The position numbers were made by a program, and so were the translations under genes. This document shows positions 45,486-57,400 of a stretch of 64,000 nucleotides of DNA, piece after piece. Source of the DNA: Lachnospiraceae bacterium. Its GTDB lineage: Bacteria; Bacillota; Clostridia; Lachnospirales; Lachnospiraceae. The notes beneath the pieces are model-generated. The model was given only the letters and a program-made list of their open reading frames with translations, was not told the origin of the DNA and ran no database searches. The stretch covers positions 1-64,000 of the forward strand of contig CAJTDX010000012.1 of assembly GCA_910575155.1 (NCBI GenBank), in the 5' to 3' direction. The first letter of the stretch is position 1. The number at the start of each line of letters is the position of its first letter.

Positions 45486-45686
45486 TTACTCCATCTCCTT
45501 TCCCTGTTTCTCTCCTGCTCCGTAGAGCCTTTCTTGAAAATACTGGCGGTTTACTCTCCCTGCAATCGTGATAAACCCCTGCTCCTTCAGCTCGTCATTT
45601 AATTTCTTGATGAGTTTATAGGCATAAGGCTTTGATACGGAAAGCTCCTGCGCCACCTCGTCCACACGGATAAATTTGTTGTCCAT
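45486..45686 (-). CDS. xis: Excisionase-like HTH (element C)
   Basis: 66 residues, differing from the A copy at four positions (for example SVSKPYAYKLI). AAAGGAGAGG lies before the ATG. Directly upstream of int. Confidence 0.75.
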   Translation of the reverse strand: MDNKFIRVDEVAQELSVSKPYAYKLIKKLNDELKEQGFITIAGRVNRQYFQERLYGAGEKQGKEME

Positions 45687-45799
45687 ACAACCTCTCCTTT
45701 CTCTTTCTAAGCGTTTTTGCTTAATCCATAATACTAAACATTTTTGCTACTGTCAATAGGCTTACAAGAAAATATTAAACTTTTTTGTTTCGCTTATGC

Positions 45800-45829
45800 T
45801 TGATTTTTTCTAAACATATATGCTATACT
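45800..45829 (+). promoter_or_regulatory. Promoter of the XRE regulator (element C)
   Basis: TTGATT (45800-45805), 18 bases, TATACT (45824-45829). TAARCNTTTTTG repeats precede it as in element A. Confidence 0.6.
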
Positions 45830-45862
45830 CCTTATAAACATACGAACAAGGAGTGAAACATT

Positions 45863-46390
45863 ATGGCGATTGGAGAAAGAATACATTTTTTCCGCATCAT
45901 GCGGGGCATGACACAGAAATACCTTGGTATGCTTGTCGGTTTTCCCGAACGGAGCGCAGACGTGCGTCTGGCACAGTACGAAACAGGCTCTCGTAAGCCA
46001 AAAGCAGAGCTTACTGCTGCACTGGCACAGGCTTTGGACGTTGCACCGCAAGCACTGGACATACCCGACATTGACAGCTACATCGGGCTTATGCACACCT
46101 TATTTACCCTAGAGGACATTTACGGTCTTACCGTCAGTGAATCAGACGGTGAAATTTGCTTAAAAGTCAACAAAAACAAAAATAAGGATGCCGCCGAACT
46201 GCTGAAAATGCTCTCTGCTTGGAAAGAACAAGCAGACAAGCTCTCTGATGAGGAAATCAGCAGGGAAGATTACGACCAGTGGCGGTACAATTATCCGAAA
46301 TTTGACACCACGCAGCATTGGGCGAAAATTCCCTCTAAAGAATTAAGTGATGCCTTAGTTGAAACATTCAACGACCGATTAAAAAATTAA
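45863..46390 (+). CDS. XRE-family regulator of the element (C)
   Basis: 175 residues, about 94% identical to the A regulator (16,900-17,430), with AAGGAG 9 bases upstream. The Cro/CI domain and the YDQWRYNYPKF tail domain are conserved. It is followed 17 bases later by the extra PNPOx gene rather than the terminator, so the two may be cotranscribed. Confidence 0.8.
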   Translation: MAIGERIHFFRIMRGMTQKYLGMLVGFPERSADVRLAQYETGSRKPKAELTAALAQALDVAPQALDIPDIDSYIGLMHTLFTLEDIYGLTVSESDGEICLKVNKNKNKDAAELLKMLSAWKEQADKLSDEEISREDYDQWRYNYPKFDTTQHWAKIPSKELSDALVETFNDRLKN

Positions 46391-46407
46391 TACATGGAGG
46401 TATGCAA

Positions 46408-46779
46408 ATGAGCCAAATATACAACTTCATAAAAGAATGTGGTACATTTTTTGTATTAACTTTTAATAATGACTTTCCAGCAGGCAGACCGTTTGGCGCA
46501 ATTATGGAATACAATAACAACTTATACATTTCCACCTCGGACACAAAATCAGTTTATAAACAGCTTGCCAAACATAACAAAATTCAGATAGTCGCACTGA
46601 AAAACGGTACACGGGACTGGGTAAGGGTAAGCGGCATAGCAACCGAATGTGTTGAACCAACCATCAAGAAAAGGATGTTAGAGGAATGTCCTGTATTAAC
46701 AAAACACTTTTCTTCGGCAGATGCTCCCCATTACAGCCTCTTTCAAGTTGAAATCGTAAACAGCGAATTTTATTCGTAA
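46408..46779 (+). CDS. Pyridoxamine 5'-phosphate oxidase-fold protein
   Basis: 123 residues from the ATG at 46,408 (GGAGG 7 bases upstream; the ATG at 46,402 is too close). FMN-binding split-barrel pattern: FIKECGTFFVLTFNNDFPAGRPFGAI, LYISTSDTKSVYKQLAKHNKIQIVAL (each partly quoted in the family signature). Probably a flavin or heme-cofactor oxidoreductase of unknown substrate. Present in C but absent from the same place in A, so it was inserted between regulator and terminator. Confidence 0.75.
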   Translation: MSQIYNFIKECGTFFVLTFNNDFPAGRPFGAIMEYNNNLYISTSDTKSVYKQLAKHNKIQIVALKNGTRDWVRVSGIATECVEPTIKKRMLEECPVLTKHFSSADAPHYSLFQVEIVNSEFYS

Positions 46780-46788
46780 GCGACAAAA

Positions 46789-46832
46789 AACGCCCTCAGC
46801 CATGAGTTCCTACCCACAGCTAAGGGCGTTTC
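46789..46832 (+). terminator. Terminator after PNPOx-fold gene
   Basis: AACGCCCTCAGC (46789) and GCTAAGGGCGTT (46819-46830), one mismatch; homologous to 17,445-17,486. Confidence 0.6.
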
Positions 46833-46926
46833 TAATATGGATTTATGCCAGCCGTCCAAACCTCTTGCAAATCATTCCCCCACCAACAAACCACTTGACA
46901 GCAAGAATAATCGCACGCAAACGACT

Positions 46927-46943
46927 GTTATCAATTTGTTATC
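46927..46943. repeat. Integrase arm-site pair, right end of C
   Basis: GTTATCAATTTGTTATC, identical to 17,582-17,598 and 64 bases from the att core. Confidence 0.5.
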
Positions 46944-46988
46944 AAAAGACCTTTCCAAAGCCCGCAAACCCGCATAAACACCGGATTC

Positions 46989-47015
46989 ACTAAGCATTTT
47001 TGTTTATTCGAACTC
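46989..47015. repeat. att site at the guaA 3' end
   Basis: Identical 27 bases to 17,644-17,670. Bases 47,004-47,015 are the last codons and stop of guaA, so integration preserves the gene. Confidence 0.8.
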
Positions 47016-48545
47016 AATCGTCCCCGGCGGCTTCCCCGTACAATCATAAACCACCCTGTTAACCCCATTCACCTCATTCACAATCCGATTAGTCACCTTA
47101 TTCAAAACCTCCCAGGGAAGCTGGGCCGCATCTGCTGTCATAAAATCACTCGTATTTACCGCACGCAGCGCCACTGCATAGTCATACGTCCTGAAATCCC
47201 CCATAACCCCCACCGAACGCATATTAGTCAACGCCGCAAAATACTGACCAAGGCTCTTGTCCAATCCAGCTTTGGCAATCTCTTCACGATAAATAAAATC
47301 TGCCTCCTGGACAATCTTCACCTTCTCCTCCGTCACTTCCCCTATAATACGAATTCCAAGACCCGGACCAGGGAACGGCTGGCGAAATACCAAATGTTCG
47401 GGAATCCCCAGTTCCAGTCCCGCTTTGCGGACCTCATCTTTAAACAGCATCCGCAGCGGTTCAATAATCTCCTTGAAATCCACGACATCCGGAAGTCCCC
47501 CCACATTGTGGTGAGATTTAATAACGGCAGATTTCCCAAGCCCCGACTCAATAACATCCGGATAAATAGTTCCCTGTACCAGATAATCTACCGCGCCAAT
47601 CTTCTTTGCTTCCTCCTCAAATACCCGGATAAATTCCGCGCCGATAATTTTACGCTTTTCTTCAGGTTCTGTAACACCCTTTAATTTATCATAATATCTC
47701 TGCTGCGCATTCACACGAATAAAATTAAGTTCATAAGAACCATTGGAACCAAATACCGCCTCCACTTCATCCCCTTCATTTTTCCGGAGAAGACCATGAT
47801 CTACAAAAACACAGGTCAGCTGCCTCCCAACCGCTTTGGAGAGCAAAACTGCTGCAACAGAAGAATCCACTCCGCCGGACAGCGCGCAGAGCACCTTGCC
47901 CTCCCCGATCCGCTTGCGCAGATTCTGAATCGTTGTCTCCACGAAAGAATCCATCTTCCAGTCCCCACAGCACCCGCAAACCTTATAGACGAAATTAGAA
48001 AGCATTTTCATACCTTCTGCCGTATGCATAACTTCAGGATGAAACTGCGTCGCATACAAATTCCGTTCCGGACAAGCCATTGCGGCAACCGGACACACGG
48101 AAGTACGCGCTGTAACTTTAAATCCCTCCGGAGCTGTCTCAATATAATCTGTATGACTCATCCAGCACACAGTTTTTTCTGACACTCCCTCAAAAATAAC
48201 ATCTGCTGCATTTATCTCCACTTCTGTGTAACCATACTCGCTAACCGGAGCTGTTTTAACCACGCCGCCCAGAGTATGCGCTATCACTTGCGCGCCATAA
48301 CAAATACCAAGAATCGGAATCCCCAACTCAAAAATTTCTTTCTCATAACGGGGAGATGTTTCATCATAAACACTATTAGGACCTCCCGTAAAAATAATTC
48401 CTTTTGGCTCCAGATCTTTGATCTCATCCAAACTCACAGTATATGGTTTTACTTCACAATAAACATTACATTCCCGCACACGCCGTGCAATGAGCTGATT
48501 GTACTGCCCGCCAAAATCAAGAACAATTACTGTTTCTTTTTTCAA
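47004..48545 (-). CDS. guaA: GMP synthase (glutamine-hydrolysing)
   Basis: 513 residues; AGGAGGAAAG precedes the ATG. Class I amidotransferase domain (1-190) with the Cys loop LGICYGAQ and catalytic [10 protein letters not shown] pyrophosphatase domain with ALSGGVDSS (about 220-230); C-terminal dimerisation domain ending PPGTIEFE. It converts XMP to GMP in purine synthesis. The 3' end serves as the integration target of the three elements, and the C-terminal residues are supplied by the att sequence. Length normal. Confidence 0.97.
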   Translation of the reverse strand: MKKETVIVLDFGGQYNQLIARRVRECNVYCEVKPYTVSLDEIKDLEPKGIIFTGGPNSVYDETSPRYEKEIFELGIPILGICYGAQVIAHTLGGVVKTAPVSEYGYTEVEINAADVIFEGVSEKTVCWMSHTDYIETAPEGFKVTARTSVCPVAAMACPERNLYATQFHPEVMHTAEGMKMLSNFVYKVCGCCGDWKMDSFVETTIQNLRKRIGEGKVLCALSGGVDSSVAAVLLSKAVGRQLTCVFVDHGLLRKNEGDEVEAVFGSNGSYELNFIRVNAQQRYYDKLKGVTEPEEKRKIIGAEFIRVFEEEAKKIGAVDYLVQGTIYPDVIESGLGKSAVIKSHHNVGGLPDVVDFKEIIEPLRMLFKDEVRKAGLELGIPEHLVFRQPFPGPGLGIRIIGEVTEEKVKIVQEADFIYREEIAKAGLDKSLGQYFAALTNMRSVGVMGDFRTYDYAVALRAVNTSDFMTADAAQLPWEVLNKVTNRIVNEVNGVNRVVYDCTGKPPGTIEFE

Positions 48546-48620
48546 TGCTCTTTCCTCCTGTATTTTCTGCCTCTGAACAACCCTGCCAAAGAACGCAGAA
48601 ATTATCCTGTCTTTTCCCCT

Positions 48621-48649
48621 ATTATATAGAAGGTTGTTCGTATTTACAA
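48621..48649 (-). promoter_or_regulatory. Promoter of guaA
   Basis: Minus strand TTGTAA (48649-48644), a 17-base spacer and TATAAT (48626-48621), about 75 bases before the ATG. No purine-riboswitch pattern is seen in the short leader. Confidence 0.6.
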
Positions 48650-48805
48650 GAAAAACATCCCAAATACCTCCGAATTTTACGCTGGCTCATACTCCTGCAA
48701 ACCCGCATGGCATTTGCGGCTGTAATGTCTACTCTAAGAATATTCCAACTTCTTCTCTTTGTGAATTTATCTGTCTTATTACTCTCACACGTATCTGTAT
48801 ATCCA

Positions 48806-50809
48806 CTATTTTACTCCCTGGCAGCTATTGCGAAACTGCACAGGCGTCATGTCATACTTTTTCTTAAACATACGGTTAAAATGCTCCACATTCTGATATC
48901 CCACGTTGTCCGCGACATTTTCTACCGTCATACTGGTATTCTTCAACAGGGTACGCGCTTTCTTCATACGGACATTTTTCACAATTTCCCCAAAAGTCTT
49001 CCCTGATTTCTCCTTAATATATTTCGATAAATAAGGCTTCGACAAATGCTGCATTTCCGCCAGCTCATCCAAAGTTACTGTCAGATAATGCTCCTGAATA
49101 TAGTTCATAATCTCATTCAGCCGCTCATCCCGGCAATGTTCATTCTGCTGAATCTGTTCCAATTTATTGACCGCCACGCACAACGCTTCAATCGAAGAAG
49201 AAATGATATCTTCATCAACTCCGACGCCCCAGTACAAACGGTTATTACAGGAAATCCCCACATAAGAAACAGCCTTTGCCGAAGACCCTTTGGACATAGA
49301 ATGTTCCTCATAAACAGACAATTCATAACTGATATTAAAATATTGTTTTAAAGCGTTGCTCACCGCGTCAAGGCGGCCATTTCCAGTTCCGGTCACCGTC
49401 CGCGCCTGTCCATTATGAGAGATCACAGCTTCCGCCAGAATACCGTCCTTCTGTTTAAAATGACACTCTGGTATCTGAAAATAAGGCATATTACTCACAT
49501 AATGCTCCTCAAAAATCTGATATATCAATTGAGGAGAAAGCTCCATATGGCGGCGGTCAGAAACTCCTTTAATCGTATAGCCGACTTCTTCCCGCATCTT
49601 TTCCGGAATCATAATTCCATAATTTTGTTTTAAAATGTAGGCAACGCCTCCCTTGCCAGACTGGCTGTTGATTCGTATCACATCTGAATCATACGTACGC
49701 CCCACATCCTTAGGATCAATCGGAAGATAAGGCACTGTCCATGACTTCGACAAATTCTGTTCCCGACAGGCCATACCTTTGGCAATGGCATCCTGATGGG
49801 AACCGGAAAAAGCTGTAAATACCAGTTCCCCGGCATAAGGCTGCCTGGGGGAAACCTGCATACGCGTACAACGCTCATATATTTCCGCAATTCTGGACAT
49901 ATTGCTAAAATCCAGCCTGGGATCCACGCCATGCGAAAACATATTCATGGCAAGTGTGACAATATCCACATTTCCAGTGCGTTCCCCATTTCCGAACAAA
50001 GTACCCTCAATCCGGTCGGCGCCGGCAAGTATTCCAAATTCCGCATCACAAATCCCAACCCCCCGGTCATTATGAGGGTGAAGAGAGAGTACCACATGGT
50101 CACGAAAATGCAGATGCTTACTCATAAATTCCACCTGACCTGCAAAAATATGAGGCATCGCATTTTCCACAGTAGTCGGCAGATTGATAATAACCTTTTT
50201 TTCCGAAGTTGGCTGCCAGATGTCCAGCACTGCATTACACACTTCCAACGCGTAATCAATCTCTGTCCCGGAAAAACTTTCCGGGCTGTATTCAAAAGTA
50301 AAATTGCCTTCTGTCTCGTCAGCAAGCTGTTTTAACAGCTTGGCTCCCTCCACGGCAATCTCCTTAATCTCTTCTTTGCTCTTTTTGAATACCTGCTCCC
50401 GCTGCGCCAGCGAAGTGGAATTATACAAATGCACCACTGCATGGGGCGCGCCCTTTACTGCCTCAAACGTCTTACGGATAATATGCTCCCTGGCCTGCGT
50501 CAGTACCTGCACAGTCACATCCTCCGGAATCATATCCCGCTCAATTAAAGTTCTCATAAAATTGTATTCCGTATCAGAAGCGGCCGGAAATCCCACCTCA
50601 ATTTCCTTAAAACCAACTTCCACCAAAAGCTGGAAAAATTCCAGCTTTTCCTCCAGGCTCATAGGTTCTATTAAAGCCTGGTTTCCATCCCTTAAATCCA
50701 CGCTGCACCACACAGGCGGATTAGTAATATATTCCTTCTTTACCCAGTCGTAGGTTACTTCCGGCGGCATAAAATATTGTCTTTCATATTTCTCAAAATT
50801 CTTCATCTT
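48806..50809 (-). CDS. leuA: 2-isopropylmalate synthase fused to AraC-type DNA-binding domain
   Basis: 667 residues from the ATG at 50,809 (GGAGG 8 bases upstream). It condenses acetyl-CoA and 2-oxoisovalerate, first step of leucine synthesis. HMGL-like TIM barrel (about 30-310) with DLRDGNQ (37-43) and HPHND (243-247); LeuA_dimer leucine-feedback domain about 450-550. Standard LeuA ends there (about 550), but this frame continues without a break into two helix-turn-helix units of an AraC/XylS domain (about 560-660: [20 protein letters not shown] and [20 protein letters not shown]). A T-box leader controls it. Fusion suggests an enzyme that also binds DNA in response to leucine; this is inference. 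A missed frameshift is unlikely, since the frame is open throughout. Confidence 0.88.
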   Translation of the reverse strand, partial: KMKNFEKYERQYFMPPEVTYDWVKKEYITNPPVWCSVDLRDGNQALIEPMSLEEKLEFFQLLVEVGFKEIEVGFPAASDTEYNFMRTLIERDMIPEDVTVQVLTQAREHIIRKTFEAVKGAPHAVVHLYNSTSLAQREQVFKKSKEEIKEIAVEGAKLLKQLADETEGNFTFEYSPESFSGTEIDYALEVCNAVLDIWQPTSEKKVIINLPTTVENAMPHIFAGQVEFMSKHLHFRDHVVLSLHPHNDRGVGICDAEFGILAGADRIEGTLFGNGERTGNVDIVTLAMNMFSHGVDPRLDFSNMSRIAEIYERCTRMQVSPRQPYAGELVFTAFSGSHQDAIAKGMACREQNLSKSWTVPYLPIDPKDVGRTYDSDVIRINSQSGKGGVAYILKQNYGIMIPEKMREEVGYTIKGVSDRRHMELSPQLIYQIFEEHYVSNMPYFQIPECHFKQKDGILAEAVISHNGQARTVTGTGNGRLDAVSNALKQYFNISYELSVYEEHSMSKGSSAKAVSYVGISCNNRLYWGVGVDEDIISSSIEALCVAVNKLEQIQQNEHCRDERLNEIMNYIQEHYLTVTLDELAEMQHLSKPYLSKYIKEKSGKTFGEIVKNVRMKKARTLLKNTSMTVENVADNVGYQNVEHFNRMFKKKYDMTPVQFRNSCQGVK

Positions 50810-50841
50810 CCATTCCTCCATTATTGTAAAAAAGCAGAAAC

Positions 50842-51215
50842 AAAAAATCCTTCGCATCTACTATCCGAAGATAATAGAGACGAAAGATATATTCATCCTG
50901 CGCGATACCACTCTACTTCATGTTTCCATGCTCTCATCTGCACTCCATATCTATCCTGACAACCCGTTTTTCCGACAGCAGAATACATCCATTTCCATGC
51001 TTATCTCTGTAACGGGAGAACCCGTCCTGGCTTACTTCATCCTAATTTCAAAATACCCATTCTCCTGTCTGGGCAGAACTCCTTCAGCCGGAAGCTCCAA
51101 GGCCAGTTCACTGCATCGTCACTGTCATCTTCCACCACCGACAACTCTCTGTAAGCTCTTTTGCAGCTACTTTTCCTCTTCTTCGCTTTTCACAGGTTTT
51201 ATCTTAACACAGTTC
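50842..51215 (-). ncRNA. T-box leader of leuA
   Basis: Reading the minus strand: stem I with the AGAGAG and GGTGG elements, then GTGAA followed by CTG (51,106-51,104), a Leu codon at the specifier position; the T-box AGTAGAGTGGTATCGCG (50,917-50,901) pairing with uncharged tRNA; and a terminator stem with a TTCG loop (50,888-50,847) plus T-run. Uncharged tRNA-Leu would block termination and turn leuA on. The promoter lies around 51,220-51,260 but no clear boxes are visible. Confidence 0.85.
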
Positions 51216-51316
51216 ATTCTCCTTGTATAGTGATATATTTAATCATTTTTCTTGATATATTTTAACTTCCATATAGAAACACGTCTTCTCTTATAATACA
51301 AAAATTTTTTCATTTA

Positions 51317-51345
51317 AGGGCTGCTTATTAAACAGCCCCTTTTTG
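51317..51345 (-). terminator. Terminator at the end of spoIIID
   Basis: GGGGCTGTTTAATAAGCAGCCC hairpin (partly overlapping the stop codon), followed by an A/T-rich run on the minus strand. Confidence 0.5.
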
Positions 51346-51606
51346 ATGAAGATATTTCTCTCTGGTCGCCAACCCACCCCGGATATGCCTCTCTGATTTA
51401 TTTACATCCAGTACCTTGCGTGCCTGAGAGGCAAGGGCAGGATTAATCTGCACAAGACGTTCTGTCACATCTTTATGCACCGTACTCTTACTGATTCCAA
51501 ACTTTTTTGCCGTCTGACGCACAGTTGCATTTTCTTCAATAATATAATTGGCAATATTAACGGCACGCTCTTCTATGTATCCTTTCAACGAAATTCCCTC
51601 ATACAT
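51328..51606 (-). CDS. spoIIID: Sporulation transcription factor SpoIIID
   Basis: 92 residues, the usual length. Helix-turn-helix ATVRQTAKKFGISKSTVHKDV (about 27-47) and the family hallmarks RLVQINPALASQARKVL and SERHIRGGLATREKY. SpoIIID switches mother-cell gene expression during engulfment with sigma-E. It supports an endospore-forming host. Monocistronic by its surroundings. Confidence 0.93.
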   Translation of the reverse strand: MYEGISLKGYIEERAVNIANYIIEENATVRQTAKKFGISKSTVHKDVTERLVQINPALASQARKVLDVNKSERHIRGGLATREKYLHQKGAV

Positions 51607-51777
51607 TGCTTTTTTTATAATGTATGAGAATTCAACGCCAGTTATGACTTAGGATTCACATAGTTTCTTTATTTACCTGTACCTGACATATTGGCTCCTG
51701 CTTCTTCCACGGTTTTATCCGGCAGAACAAAGGACAGCCCATACCTGACTGTATGCAGTCATTCCGTCTAATTACTG

Positions 51778-53751
51778 TCATTCAGAAGCAATCGTAAACT
51801 GATCCACCAATTCCTTCAAACCAGCCGCTTCTGCGGAAAGCTGCTCACTTGCGGCTGCGCCTTCCTCAGCAGTAGCGCTGTTGCTCTGCACAACAGCGGA
51901 AATCTGATTAATGCCCTCAGAAACCTGCTCAACCGACTCTGACTGCTCGTTCGATACTATGGCAATATGATCAATGGCATCAACCACAGACTGAATACTA
52001 TTTACAACATCAAGCAGAACATCCGCCGTATTCTGCGCAATTTCTGTACCGATATGTACTGCCTCCGTAGAATTGGCAATAAGCTCCGAAGTATTGTTGG
52101 CTGCCTCTGCAGATTTTCCCGCCAAATCGCGAACCTCCTCCGCAACTACTGCAAATCCCTTTCCGGCGCTGCCGGCCCTGGCCGCCTCCACTGCCGCGTT
52201 CAGGGCAAGTATATTGGTCTGGAATGCAATATCATCGATTGTCTTAAGAATCTTCTCAATCTCATCAGAGCTGGACTGGATCCTTCCCATAGCCTCTACC
52301 AGATTCTGCATTTTCTGATTACACAGGAATACCTCCTCACCAGTCTGATGCGTCTGGCTCCTGACATTTCGCGCCCCGTCCGCCGTGTCTTTAACTTCCT
52401 CGGAAATCATGCTGATGCGCGCTGCAAGTTCCTGTACTGAACTGGCCTGTTCCGCCGTTCCCTGACTAAGTGTCTGTGCGCTTGAGGATAATTGATGACT
52501 GGCATTCGCCACCCCTTCTGCCGACTGATTAACCTGACGCATGGCATCGCTTAATTTAAGCCTCATATTGCGCATAGAATGCAAAATATCCTGAAAACTG
52601 CCGACATATACTTCCTCATGTTCTGTATGGACATTCAGATTCTGATTTGCCATCTCATTCAGCAGATAACTGATGTCATTTATAACGATACGCAGTCCCT
52701 CCACCAGAGACTCCGTTGACCTGACAAGCACGCCTGTCTCATCTTTGTTGGTAATTTGGGGCATAGGTGTTTCCAGATCACCCTCCACAAGCAGCTTCAT
52801 GCGTTTTACACATGCCTTCATAGGTCTGCCGATATTGAGCGCCAGAGCCAGCGCAACCACAACTGAAACCAATATGGAAACTACAATTACCGCAATATTG
52901 ATAACCATTGCATCCCGCGTAGATGCCAGATAATTGATCTGCGGCGCAGTCACCGCAATACTCCAGCCGTCTGTATCAAGCACAGGCGCATAGGCTGCAA
53001 ACATTTTATCCTCCCCGTTTGTATAACTTCCGAAACCATTTTTTCCCGCGCGCATTTCAGAATGAATCGCCGCCAGCTCCTGCAGCGATGTATCTTTCTG
53101 AGCCTCGGCTTCTATATTCTGCACTGTGATCGTGTCAAGCGTAATATCGGCAATCGTACTCCCAGACTTATTAATCATATAGGCCCTGCTGTTTTCTCCA
53201 ATCTGAATAGCCGATACAATATCGTTCAAAAAGGTTTCATGCGGCACAAAATATACAACGCCAACAATAGACTTGCCATAATTACCCTCAGAATAAAGAG
53301 GCGCCGCTACCATAATAGACAGCTCTCCTGTAATCTTACTGATTAAGGGTTCTGAAACAAAAACATTTCCCTGCATGGCCTGACGGACATATTCACGGTC
53401 TGAATAATCATTTCCGTCAAAAATACTGACGCCGTCCGCACCTACAATGTTTCCTCTCTGGAAATCGTGCATGGAAACACGCTCGTCAATAATCGCCTGT
53501 TTTTCTTCCACCGACACTTTGGGATCAGAAAGCTGCGGGATACACCCTGCCTCCATGACGACGTTTTTATACGCCTCCAGTTCCTGCTGCGCACATTCTG
53601 CCGCCAAAACTGCCGTCTGGCTCATCATCCGCTCTACTGTAGACATGGTATTATTGTAATTTAACATGATACTGGAAGATCCTGACGCGACCAATCCAAT
53701 CATAACAGTAAGAATAAGACATACGGTGATTTTGGTTCGAATGCTTTTCAT
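51778..53751 (-). CDS. Methyl-accepting chemotaxis protein
   Basis: 657 residues: membrane helix 1 (about 8-30), a periplasmic-side dCache-type sensor (about 40-275), helix 2 (about 283-308), HAMP (about 310-360), a linker and the MCP signalling domain with the hairpin tip [36 protein letters not shown] (about 515-550; core quoted in part is the invariant signature). It senses a small extracellular ligand and controls CheA. No pentapeptide tether at the C-terminus. GGAGGTAACATTCAA precedes the ATG. Confidence 0.93.
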   Translation of the reverse strand: MKSIRTKITVCLILTVMIGLVASGSSSIMLNYNNTMSTVERMMSQTAVLAAECAQQELEAYKNVVMEAGCIPQLSDPKVSVEEKQAIIDERVSMHDFQRGNIVGADGVSIFDGNDYSDREYVRQAMQGNVFVSEPLISKITGELSIMVAAPLYSEGNYGKSIVGVVYFVPHETFLNDIVSAIQIGENSRAYMINKSGSTIADITLDTITVQNIEAEAQKDTSLQELAAIHSEMRAGKNGFGSYTNGEDKMFAAYAPVLDTDGWSIAVTAPQINYLASTRDAMVINIAVIVVSILVSVVVALALALNIGRPMKACVKRMKLLVEGDLETPMPQITNKDETGVLVRSTESLVEGLRIVINDISYLLNEMANQNLNVHTEHEEVYVGSFQDILHSMRNMRLKLSDAMRQVNQSAEGVANASHQLSSSAQTLSQGTAEQASSVQELAARISMISEEVKDTADGARNVRSQTHQTGEEVFLCNQKMQNLVEAMGRIQSSSDEIEKILKTIDDIAFQTNILALNAAVEAARAGSAGKGFAVVAEEVRDLAGKSAEAANNTSELIANSTEAVHIGTEIAQNTADVLLDVVNSIQSVVDAIDHIAIVSNEQSESVEQVSEGINQISAVVQSNSATAEEGAAASEQLSAEAAGLKELVDQFTIASE

Positions 53752-54462
53752 TTGAATGTTACCTCCTGCTCATATGGCTGAACTTATGAGATTTTCAGTC
53801 AAACCTGAATTATTTACGCATTCACAACGCTGTATGAATTGATTCTGTTTTTTACTGTGCTGACTGGTATCTGTATTATTTCCTGGAGCGCCTGAGACCT
53901 CTTTACAGATTTCTTTGACCAGGCAACTCATTTATAATAAATTGAAAGACCTTTTTATACAACCGGCTCATTTTTACTTGAGCGTATAAAAACTCTGAAA
54001 ATGCAGTAACCACTTAGCACAGAGCGCCCTTAAAAATTATTTGATAAATAATTCAGGATTAACATATTCAACCATTTCTACTTAATAATACCTATTATAA
54101 AAGTTACTATTCACGCTTGTCAACCACTATCTGCCGTTCCATTATGACAGGTGTTCCAGAAAGATACAAAATTTCAAGCCTTCCTCTCAAAAAAGGCTTT
54201 CACGCACTGGATAAAACCAACAAATGTATGTCAGGATATCAGGACATATTGCGCATCATTGACTTTCATAAATAAATATTCTACAATAACTGTAAACAAA
54301 TGTTCAATTCCCAATGGATAATATCTCTCCTATCAAAAGAAACATTCATTACAGAGTGCATCCAATGCAGAAACATCGTGCAGACAGAATGGTTTGCTTC
54401 TGCCCGGGAATACTGCAAATATCCTGCCCACTTCGGGCTGATTTTCAGAAAGGAGAATTATA
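53752..54462. other. Gene-free intergenic region
   Basis: About 710 bases between divergent genes with no supportable ORF. It must hold promoters in both directions; an AGCCTT/AAGGCT hairpin lies at about 54,177-54,200. No known riboswitch pattern was recognised. Confidence 0.4.
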
Positions 54463-57400
54463 ATGAAGAAAAAACGTATTTTAGCATGGATTACAGCAGC
54501 TTCCATATGCCTGACGTCTTTTATCGCTCCATATCCCGCTAAAACAGTCAGCGCTATGACAACTTTAGAAACGAATGTAACAACCGCTTCTGAAGACTGC
54601 ACCATGTTAGGTGTTTATGGTTCCTATTACAGCCAGGCACAGGATGGTTTAGACCGGATTAACGCGATTCGAAAAGAAGCCTGTGAAGACGGAAATGTTC
54701 CGGATCCCAGGCAGCCTGGCCGTACATTGACTTCGGCTGATTATGTGCCAATTAAATGGTCTGCTGATTTAGAGCGCATCGCCCGGATTCGGGCCGCAGA
54801 AGGAGGACTGGCCTTCGGTTTTTTAGCGTCCGGCCATAACCGCCTGAATGGCAAAGGTACCTTCTCTATCAGCTATAACGGAATCTTTTCAAGCGCGGAA
54901 AATCTTGCTTATAACCGGGGAACCAGTATGGTCAGCGGTATTGATCAATGGTACAGCGAAAAATCTGATTGGGTGAATCAGACGGCTAACGCAGTGACCG
55001 GACATTATACAAGTATGATAAACCCGAATTATACATATGTCGGCCTTGGCGATTTTTATACAGAGGAATCATCTTATCCAAATACTCTGGCCGGAGAATT
55101 TTCTGCCAGTTCCCAGAATCTGGATCAGACCATGCAGGATGCGCCAGCTGATGTCATGCAGAAAATCGAGGTGAAAAATTCTTATATTAAGGGCCATACT
55201 TTAGATGGCATTACCACCATTTATACTGACAAAACAACGGTACTGACACCAAAAGCCAGCCTGGAAAACGGCTCGAAAAGCCATAAATTATGGACGCTTG
55301 ACCCTGTAACTTATACATCCTCTAATACGGAGGCTGCCACTGTAACAGACGACGGCGTTGTAACCGGCCGCAAGAACGGAGAGACCGTCATTACTGCCCA
55401 GTCAAATGGCAATGTACTCGCAGGCACAACAATTACGGTAAAATGCGGACATACCAAAGAATTACTGTCCAGCACTCTTCCTACCTGTACAACTGAAGGG
55501 TCAAAAATATATCGCTGTGACACCTGCGGGGAATCCATAGAACAAAAAATTCCAAAAGCAGCACATAATTACATTTATGGCGACGCAGATTCAGAAGGAT
55601 ATCGCACAGGCGTATGTTCTGTCTGTCAGGATACCTTAAAAATTATTCCGCCCACGACATATAAGTTATGGTGGAGAAACAGTACATCCGATTCTGGCAG
55701 CTATTCTTCCCTTTTTCCAGGTTCAAACCCGGTTAACTCCATCATCTATTGCTGGATTAATGAAGTTGACGGTGATAAAGATTATCAGGATATGATCATA
55801 CAGTCCTCAGATGAATCGGTTATTTCCGTCCCGGAAACCGTCATGCCAAATTCAGCCAACAATCAACTGCACGTACTTGCACCCGGAATTACAACACTTA
55901 CCATTTACCCGAAATATAATCCTGCCCTGAGCAAAACTCTGACGGTACGAATCGGCGACTCCCAAAGTGTAGACCTTTCTACTGCAGACATCGAACTTTC
56001 TCAGTTATCTTATATTTATACTGGAAAAGCATGTACTCCTGATGTCAGTGTTTCTTACCATGATGTTCTCCTGAAAGCGGGCACGGACTATACCGTAACT
56101 TATGAGAATAATACGGAAATTGGCACTGCCACAGTAATCATTACAGGCGCCGGCATTTTTAGCGGATCCATCCGCAGGAATTTTACCATTACAGATGCTT
56201 CCAATCCTGATCCCGAGACAAAGAATATTTCCGATTGCATCATTACGGTCTTTCCTGATTCCTTTGTCTTTGACGGCTCTCCTAAGACTCCAAACGTTAC
56301 CGTAAAAGACGGTGATAAATACTTAACAAACGACATTGATTTTTCTCTTTCTTACTCGGATAACATCAATGTCGGTACTGCAAATGTTATCGTTACTGGT
56401 AAAGGGGCTTATACTGGTACCGTCACTAAGAATTTTACCATTACAGATGCTTCCAATCCTGATCCGGAGACGAAGCCTATTTCCGATTGCATCATTACGC
56501 TTTCTCCTGATTCCTTTGTCTTTGACGGCTCTCCTAAGACTCCAAACGTCACCGTAAAAGACGGTGATAAATACTTAACAAACGACATTGATTTTTCTCT
56601 TTCTTACTCGGATAACATCAATGTCGGTACTGCAAATGTTATCGTTACTGGTAAAGGGGCTTATACTGGTACCGTCACTAAGAATTTTACCATTACAGAT
56701 GCTTCCAATCCTGATCCGGAGACGAAGCCTATTTCCGATTGCATCATTACGCTTTCTCCTGATTCCTTTGTCTTTGACGGCTCTCCTAAGACCCCGGATG
56801 TCACTGTAAAAGACGGTGATAAATACTTAACAAACAACATTGATTTCTCTCTTTCTTTCTCAGATAATATCAATGTCGGTACTGCAAATGTTATCGTTAC
56901 CGGTAAAGGATCTTATTCTGGTACTACCACTAAAACTTTCACCATTACAGATGCTTCCAATCCTGATCCGGAGACAAAGCCTATTTCCGATTGCATCATT
57001 ACGCTTTCTCCTGATTCCTTTGTCTTTGACGGTACTCCTAAGACCCCGGATGTCACTGTAAAAGACGGTGATAAATACTTAACAAACAACATTGATTTCT
57101 CTCTTTCTTACTCGGATAACATCAATGTCGGTACTGCAAATGTTATCGTTACTGGTAAAGGATCTTATTCTGGTACTACCACTAAAACTTTTACCATTAC
57201 AAATGCTTCCAATCCTGATCCAGAGACAAAGCCTATTTCCGATTGCCTTATTACCATCACTCCTGGTTCCTATATCTTTGACGGCGCTCCTAAGACTCCA
57301 AATGTCACCGTAAAAGACGGTGATAAAACCCTGACAAAAGACATTGATTTCTCTCTTTCTTACTCGGATAACATTAATGTTGGCACTGCAAAAATCATCA

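Larger units (their letters stand above)
36935..47015. mobile_element. IME C (adjacent to guaA)
   Basis: About 10.1 kb, bounded by att copies at 36,935-36,943 and 46,989-47,015. Uninterrupted relative of element A with a distinct cargo block (37.1-41.0 kb) and an extra PNPOx-fold gene near its right end. Confidence 0.8.

Noticed and set aside
48546-48620. Purine riboswitch in the guaA leader
   Set aside because: The leader is only about 75 bases and lacks the conserved three-way-junction sequences.
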